Positions 14,013-18,255 of a stretch of 18,255 bases of DNA are shown piece after piece. The notes under the pieces were generated by a model. The model did no database searches and had not been told where the DNA came from. It saw only the letters and a program-made list of their open reading frames with translations. Position 1 is the stretch's first letter. Each line of letters opens with the position of its first letter. The DNA is from Clostridia bacterium. Lineage in GTDB: Bacteria > Bacillota_A > Clostridia > Oscillospirales > CAG-272. The translations under genes and the position numbers were made by a program. Location: the NCBI GenBank assembly GCA_017501345.1, contig JAFVXC010000006.1, positions 1-18,255 of the forward strand, given 5' to 3'.

Positions 14013-15755
14013 TTAGGTTCTCCTTCCCTGTTCAATTTTTGCTCTGACCGTCATCCCCTGCACCGAGGGCCGCGAGGTGCCGCCCGCCTCGACCGATGCG
14101 CGGAAATAACGCAGGCGTCCGAGAGAAATGCGCCGCTCGTAGGCGTTCGGCGTGACCTCCCCCCGTCCGAAGAGATCGACCGCCGCGCAGTACCCACGCT
14201 CACTCTCAAGCCGCACCGTGAGGCGTCCGCCGTCGGGATCGCCAAGGAGGGAAAACCGCTGAAGCCGCTTCGTTCTCTCAGGGGCTCCGAGATCGATCCA
14301 CGCGGTTCTGTAAAGCGCGCGGATCTCCGCATTCCCCTCGTCACAGAGACACGCATCGTCGAATACGTACAGGATCTCTCCATCCAGAAACATCGGCTCC
14401 GAGCCCGACGGCACGAGACGGCTCGCAGAGATGCCCTCGAAGGTGTAAAAGCCCTCTCTCTCGGCGTTATAGATCAGCACGCGGCCTCTGTCTGCACGCA
14501 CGGTCGTCACCCAGAGCTCGGTTCTCTCGGCGTAGTACTGCATCAGGACGGTCTCCCCGCGCATCTCTGCGACGTCTGCCGCAACGGGCGAGGAGAGGAT
14601 CTCCGCCGAGCATTCCCGCTGCGTCGTGCTTCGGGCGCTCCATCGCCACAGCTTGCCGCCGAAATAGGTCACGGGCGCGTTTCCGCACAGCACAGCGCAG
14701 TCCTTCTTGTCGCATCCGACCGTCGAATGCACGGGCGTGACGCTGAGCTCCTCCTTTTCCGAGCAGTCCGCCGCCCACGCTCCCGAGGCGGTGAAGATGA
14801 GCAGACGGTCGTAGTAGCGGCAGACCGCCGTGACGGGCGCATCCACGCGGTAAAGCTCGGCACTGCGCGGGAAATAAAGCGCCCCGCCGTATCCCCCGCC
14901 CCGCTCGTCGGAAAGCGCGGCATCCGAGACCGATACAGGCTCGGACGCGTAAAACGCGCTCGCGTCGGCGCCGTCCCAGGTAAAGAGGCGGTTATCACGC
15001 GCCCCTCCGTAGGCGATCGCACGTCTTGACGAGGTGATCGCTCCGCTGCCGTCCTCAGCGTCAAGCGTCAGAAGGAGCTCGACCGTCTCCGCCGTGAGAA
15101 AGCGCTCCGAAACGCATCCGTTCCCCGTCGACAGAAGCTCGACCCCCGAGACGTCCTCCTCCACGCCGTCGAGAAATACGCGGTCGACCGACAGCGCGCG
15201 CCGACCGAAATATATCGTGTCGCGCTTCTCGGAATTGTGATAGGTGATCCGTACGCGGGGCGTGAGCAGATTCTCCGCCTCAAGGATCTCCCCCTGCGTG
15301 AGTGGATCCCATCCCTTGCCGTAAAGCGGAATATAGCCCTCCGCCCTCTCGAATCGGTCTCCGCTGAGGACGTACACGCAGTCGCCGTCAAACAGCCACA
15401 GCCGTCCCGAGAACTCCGCAAACGCGGCGTCTCCGTCGTAGGTTTCGATCCTGCCCGCAGAGGCAAAGCCGTAGGTGTCGCCGCTAAGATAACGGCGGTA
15501 TACCGTTCCGCCCGAAAGGACGTAGAGCACCTCCTCGCCGTCGAGATAGCCCGTGTAGACCGCACGGGGCGGCTCGGACATTGCGACGAGGGTGCGGTAT
15601 CCGCCGCGCTTTCTGATCGAGCCGTCACCAAGGGGTCTGAGGTTCACCATTTTGTCGGCGGCGTGCATACCGTCGTACTTCCTTTCGGCGTCGGGAAACG
15701 GAAATCCGCTCAGTGTTGCCGACGCATACGCACGCTCCCGATTGATCTTTTTCAT
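14013..15755 (-). CDS. gp10-like beta-propeller tail hub / DNA-stabilisation protein
   Basis: This 580-aa protein starts at the ATG at 15755, which has AAAGGAG seven bases upstream; a start 24 bases earlier has no such site. The N terminus holds DKMVNLRPLGDGSIRKRGGY (35-54), the N-x-P...G-x-x-R-K-R-x-G pattern that opens many podovirus tail hub and stopper proteins, including the P22 gp10 class. Repeated strand motifs follow (VYTGYLDGEEVLYVLSGG, LWLFDGDCVYVLSGD, LLIFTASGAWAADC), as in a beta-propeller. The C-terminal block LGRLRYFRASVEAGGTSRPS also fits this class. Such proteins close the portal channel after DNA packaging. Its place between terL and portal differs from P22, where it follows gp4. 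Confidence 0.75.
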   Translation of the reverse strand: MKKINRERAYASATLSGFPFPDAERKYDGMHAADKMVNLRPLGDGSIRKRGGYRTLVAMSEPPRAVYTGYLDGEEVLYVLSGGTVYRRYLSGDTYGFASAGRIETYDGDAAFAEFSGRLWLFDGDCVYVLSGDRFERAEGYIPLYGKGWDPLTQGEILEAENLLTPRVRITYHNSEKRDTIYFGRRALSVDRVFLDGVEEDVSGVELLSTGNGCVSERFLTAETVELLLTLDAEDGSGAITSSRRAIAYGGARDNRLFTWDGADASAFYASEPVSVSDAALSDERGGGYGGALYFPRSAELYRVDAPVTAVCRYYDRLLIFTASGAWAADCSEKEELSVTPVHSTVGCDKKDCAVLCGNAPVTYFGGKLWRWSARSTTQRECSAEILSSPVAADVAEMRGETVLMQYYAERTELWVTTVRADRGRVLIYNAEREGFYTFEGISASRLVPSGSEPMFLDGEILYVFDDACLCDEGNAEIRALYRTAWIDLGAPERTKRLQRFSLLGDPDGGRLTVRLESERGYCAAVDLFGRGEVTPNAYERRISLGRLRYFRASVEAGGTSRPSVQGMTVRAKIEQGRRT

Positions 15756-15840
15756 TATGTTTCTCCTTTCGCTTTGCATAGTCTTGCTGTACGGCTCTCT
15801 GCCGAGGGGGGGCAGCAGAACACGCGCATACCTCCGGGCG

Positions 15841-17226
15841 TCATCCGTAAAAGTAGTCCTGCCGCCTGCTCTTCCCGAAGGAGAATGGCAGTGGCGTGCA
15901 CTCCGCCTCGGGCGGTCGGACGCGGCTCATCACGCCGTAGCGGAGTGCCTCGGGCGCGTGCGTCACCGCGTGGGGCTCGTTTGCCGCATCCTCGGGACGA
16001 TCTCTGTCGTAGAGAAGCAGGGGCAGACAGCGGATCAGCTCGCGGCACTCGCTTGAAATACGGAGGCGCGGTGCGCCCCCCTCCTCCCCCTCGGAGCGCG
16101 GAAGGGCGAGATACTCCCGAAGCAATCGCCATCCGGGGATCCTGCGATCGTCCGCAGGAAGCATCGGGGGCATTCCGCGCCCCGCCTGCATAATCTCAAA
16201 GCCGCTCCGTCCGCTGTCCTGACGGCGGTTCCAGAGATCGGGGGACGCGACCGCGTAGTCGAATCGCTCGCCGCGCGTAAGCCCGACGACCGCACGCGCC
16301 GCCTCCGAGAGGATGAGCCCCGAGCGGCAGCATTCGCGCGTGACCCAAAGATTCCCCGCGCGGTCAACACCGATCGCAAGTGCCGCCAGCATATCGAAGC
16401 CGTAGTCGAAGGCGATGAAGCGCCTGAGGTCCGTCGGGATCTCGGAGGGAGAGACGACGTGCCGCCGCTCGTCGAATTCGGGAAAGAACTGACCGTCAAA
16501 GACGTCCCACCGTCCGTAAAGCCACGCGTCGCGCATCTGCCTCGGCAGACTCTCGAGCATTTTCACGTACGCGGGATCCTTCGAGAGGAGCGCCTCGTTG
16601 TCGTAAACGCTCGCACGGATAAAGCGGTAATCCGCGCCGTCCTCACCGTCGCGGTAGTCGCGGTCAAGAAAGAGTCTCTTCACCCAGGCGTGTCCGATCC
16701 CGCCGGGATTGCACGTGAGATACATTCGCCTTGGAAAGTCGCTCGTACCGCGCAGACAGGCCTTGAAAATCGAAAATCTGAATTCGCTCAGCTGCGTTGC
16801 CTCGTCGATCGCGATCACGTCGTATTCTTGTCCTTGGTAGCGAAGTGCATCTCCGTCGTCCGCACAATACCCGAGCTCGATCGTGCTGCCGTTCGGGAAG
16901 CACAGCCGCTTCGAGCTTTCCTTGTAGGTAACCAGGGCACCGTATTCCCTTAAGAAGGGTAACAGATGGTTACCTCGCAATTCGGGATAGCTCCGTCTGA
17001 TCAGCAGACAGCGAATTCCGGGATATACAAGACAAAGTCCGACCAGCTTCCGACGGAGCGCCCACGATTTTCCACCGCCGCGAGCGCCGCCGTAAGCCGT
17101 AAATCGGCTGTCCGACCGAAAAAATTCCTTCTGCCTTTCATTCGGCACGCCGGGGATCACAACTCTCTCCCCCGCACCGCTTCCTGCCGTCTCGTTTGAA
17201 TGCGCCTTCATTCTGTCACCGCCCAT
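15841..17226 (-). CDS. terL: Terminase large subunit
   Basis: This 461-aa packaging motor has an N-terminal ATPase with Walker A GGARGGGKS (46-54), Walker B YDVIAIDE (135-142) and the coupling motif TCNPGG (171-176). A C-terminal RNase H-like nuclease follows, with FDYG around Asp273, ASPDLW around Asp330 and the closing HAPEALRYG (423-431). Length and motifs are complete. The start at 17226 overlaps the small terminase by 11 bp; the ATG at 17211, just after that gene's stop codon with GGTGA four bases upstream, is an alternative. An 85-bp gap follows before the gp10-like gene. Confidence 0.95.
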   Translation of the reverse strand: MGGDRMKAHSNETAGSGAGERVVIPGVPNERQKEFFRSDSRFTAYGGARGGGKSWALRRKLVGLCLVYPGIRCLLIRRSYPELRGNHLLPFLREYGALVTYKESSKRLCFPNGSTIELGYCADDGDALRYQGQEYDVIAIDEATQLSEFRFSIFKACLRGTSDFPRRMYLTCNPGGIGHAWVKRLFLDRDYRDGEDGADYRFIRASVYDNEALLSKDPAYVKMLESLPRQMRDAWLYGRWDVFDGQFFPEFDERRHVVSPSEIPTDLRRFIAFDYGFDMLAALAIGVDRAGNLWVTRECCRSGLILSEAARAVVGLTRGERFDYAVASPDLWNRRQDSGRSGFEIMQAGRGMPPMLPADDRRIPGWRLLREYLALPRSEGEEGGAPRLRISSECRELIRCLPLLLYDRDRPEDAANEPHAVTHAPEALRYGVMSRVRPPEAECTPLPFSFGKSRRQDYFYG

Positions 17227-17719
17227 CCGCGAGGATGTCGTGCTCGAAGGTCACGAGAAGGTCGCCGACAGGCGGCTTTTCGCCGTCCTCCCCGACAGAG
17301 GAGGATGCACCGAGGAGAAATTTCAGGTAAAAGCCGAGCACGGTCGCCGAGAGCTCGGAATTGAGCGCCTCGTCCTCAAATACCGCGCGCATCCTGCCGA
17401 CCTCGGTCGGAAATTCGCTTTCGAGCCGCCCGTAGGCGTCGCGCGAGATCCCATAGTAGCGGCAGAAGCCCGCAGGATTCGGAAGTAGCGACCGCTCCCT
17501 CCGTCGGACGCGCCGCCCCCTCGCCGTAGCATCGGTCGCCCCCTCCGCAGTGCCGTCCTCCGATTCCCTCTGCCCGCAGGACGCGAGATACGCGTCGAGG
17601 AGCAGCGGCATATTCCCACGCGCAAGCTCGCGCCTGATCCTGCGGTAGCGCCGCTCGTGCTCACGCTCCGCCCGCGTTTCCCCCTTTCGCTTTCCCGTCT
17701 CTTGCTTTCGTTCGGTCAT
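17216..17719 (-). CDS. terS: Terminase small subunit
   Basis: This 167-aa DNA-recognition subunit has a basic N terminus (about 1-80). A helical region follows, FCRYYGISRDAYGRLESEFP through VFEDEALNSELSATVLGFYLKF (about 85-135), then a linker and the ending LLVTFEHDILADGR. This ending and layout are common in small terminases of Firmicutes phages. I chose the ATG at 17719, which has GGAAGGG upstream; the longer frame from 17809 would start upstream of the -10 box and cross the leader. It is the first gene of the late operon. Confidence 0.85.
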   Translation of the reverse strand: MTERKQETGKRKGETRAEREHERRYRRIRRELARGNMPLLLDAYLASCGQRESEDGTAEGATDATARGRRVRRRERSLLPNPAGFCRYYGISRDAYGRLESEFPTEVGRMRAVFEDEALNSELSATVLGFYLKFLLGASSSVGEDGEKPPVGDLLVTFEHDILADGR

Positions 17720-17774
17720 TTTTTCACCCTTCCCTTTCCTCGCTTGAAGGAGCCTCTCGCCTCCTTCTGATGCC

Positions 17775-17828
17775 ATTATACCGCAAACCCGCGTCTCATA
17801 CTGTCTCACCCTTTCTCACTTCGTCTCA
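17775..17828 (-). promoter_or_regulatory. Late promoter with four helically phased TGAGAC boxes
   Basis: On the minus strand a TATAAT -10 (17780-17775) has no -35 match. Instead, TGAGAC boxes occupy 17828-17823, 17808-17803 and 17798-17793, and a TGAGAA box occupies 17818-17813. The period is exactly 10 bp, so all boxes face one side of the helix and the nearest overlaps the -35 position. This is the layout of an activator-dependent promoter. Late operons of Firmicutes phages are often switched on by ArpU/RinA-type activators just upstream of terS; that link is inference. Confidence 0.75.
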
Positions 17829-17834
17829 AAATCC

Positions 17835-17850
17835 AACAAAAATTTTTGTT
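17835..17850. promoter_or_regulatory. Perfect 16-bp A/T palindrome between divergent promoters
   Basis: AACAAAAATTTTTGTT is a perfect palindrome lying between the phased boxes of the late promoter and the -35 of the divergent plus-strand promoter. A run of seven T follows on the plus strand. It could be an operator shared by both promoters or simply an A/T-rich bending element. Confidence 0.4.
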
Positions 17851-17860
17851 TTTTTGCGAA

Positions 17861-17889
17861 TTGACAACGCCCGAAAGGGGTGTTATAAT
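17861..17889 (+). promoter_or_regulatory. Perfect-consensus promoter reading rightward, away from the phage
   Basis: TTGACA (17861-17866) and TATAAT (17884-17889) are 17 bp apart, with TGT before the -10, which makes an ideal extended -10 promoter. The transcript would start near 17896 and run through a hairpin GCAAGGA/TCCTTGC and the composite repeat. No ribosome binding site with a convincing gene appears before the window ends, so it drives either a noncoding RNA or a gene beyond 18255. Confidence 0.85.
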
Positions 17890-17992
17890 AAGAATAATAA
17901 GTATGGGAAATATACGGAGAACACCGCAAGGATGCTCCTTGCCTTTCGCAGGGCGGCGCCTTTGCTGGGATCTGCCTTTGCAGGGATCTTTC

Positions 17993-18211
17993 CCGAGGCT
18001 CTGCCTCGGACTCCGCTTAAGAACCTTCTTGAAAGAAGGTTCTTAAGAATCTCCAAGAACTTTTCGGGAAAAGGAAGAAGGAGCATCCGCATTCTTGACC
18101 GGAAATTCAAGCCGCTCTACGCATCCCATACGGGTCAAAAACTGGGCCCCGAGAATCGGACCCCCTCGGTCGAGCCTCGGGGGATCAACGATTCCCACCC
18201 CTGTTTTTGAC
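17993..18211 (+). repeat. Composite hairpin repeat, right copy (family CR)
   Basis: Modules in order are CCGAGGC-TCT-GCCTCGG (17993-18009), a perfect hairpin CTTAAGAACCTTCTT-GA-AAGAAGGTTCTTAAG (18016-18047), a linker AAGAACTTTTCGGGAAAAGG, the 59-nt block (18083-18141) and a 78-bp inverted-repeat unit (18134-18211) bounded by GTCAAAAA and TTTTTGAC. Degenerate CCTTTGCAGGGATCT units precede it (about 17942-17990). It is in direct orientation to the left copy. The last 44 bases of the window show nothing further. Confidence 0.8.
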
Positions 18212-18255
18212 GTAATGCACGTTGTGCTACAAAGATCTTCCACCCCCTCACTCGC

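Larger units (their letters stand above)
10562..17828 (-). mobile_element. Podovirus-like head-module prophage remnant (or capsid-bearing satellite)
   Basis: Seven intact head genes on one strand form a single tight operon behind one promoter: small and large terminase, gp10-like tail/stopper protein, portal, scaffold, coat and gp4-like adaptor. All frames are open, and base and codon use is close to that of der and obg. No integrase, repressor, replication, tail needle, ejection, tailspike or lysis gene lies between 10562 and 18255. Whether further modules lie beyond the right edge cannot be seen. Composite repeats lie at both ends. Confidence 0.8.

Noticed and set aside
18043..18243. Minus-strand 66-codon frame at the right edge
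   Set aside because: It lies almost wholly in the composite repeat. The matching frame is not kept in the other copies, and the conserved features there are base-pairing stems, not codons.

Overview
The window looks like a chromosomal segment of an uncultured, fairly GC-rich member of the Clostridia (Bacillota), probably from a gut. The reasons are Gram-positive style lipoproteins and AGGAGG ribosome binding sites, consensus TTGACA/TATAAT promoters, the DUF512-der-obg gene neighbourhood typical of Clostridia, and intergenic hairpin repeats of the GCTCCCTC/GAGGGAGC type that are common in gut Clostridia. Almost every convincing gene is on the minus strand. The identity is inferred from these traits only.

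Region 1 (1-4174). The last 27 codons of an unknown plus-strand gene end at 84, followed by a probably bidirectional terminator. A three-gene minus-strand operon then runs from a perfect consensus promoter (4146-4174). Its roughly 265-nt leader contains three hairpins and an intrinsic terminator. The genes are a 927-aa secreted multidomain protein (signal peptide, WapA-like N domain, DNRLRE domain, ricin-like region, Ig-like domain, C-terminal Cys/His hydrolase-like domain) and two small lipoproteins. The lipoproteins share a nearly identical signal peptide but have unrelated mature domains. I read this as a candidate secreted effector with two cell-surface immunity or inhibitor lipoproteins. 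This is the best candidate here for an undescribed system.

Region 2 (4231-9315). Housekeeping genes: inorganic pyrophosphatase (ppa), the ribosome-assembly GTPases Obg and Der, and a DUF512/PDZ radical-SAM-like protein with its own promoter at 9287-9315. The der-obg gap holds a clostridial hairpin repeat, and the DUF512-der gap holds one copy of a second repeat family.

Region 3 (9316-10560). An accessory junction: a 30-bp tandem array, a composite hairpin repeat, the 3' end of a beta-helix protein gene with its terminator, and an inverted copy of the same composite repeat.

Region 4 (10562-17828). A compact, intact podovirus-like head cassette, transcribed right to left: small terminase, large terminase, gp10-like beta-propeller tail/stopper protein, portal, scaffold (with an overlapping small ORF), P22-type coat protein and a gp4-like adaptor. 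It starts at a promoter whose -35 region is replaced by four TGAGAC-type boxes spaced exactly 10 bp apart. No integrase, repressor, replication, ejection, tailspike or lysis gene is seen.

Region 5 (17829-18255). A divergent, perfect consensus promoter (17861-17889, plus strand) reads into another copy of the composite repeat, with no convincing protein gene before the window ends. Copies of this repeat lie at both ends of the phage cassette, in direct orientation at 9455-9655 and 17993-18211 and inverted at 10353-10546. This suggests the repeats mark recombination or deletion junctions.
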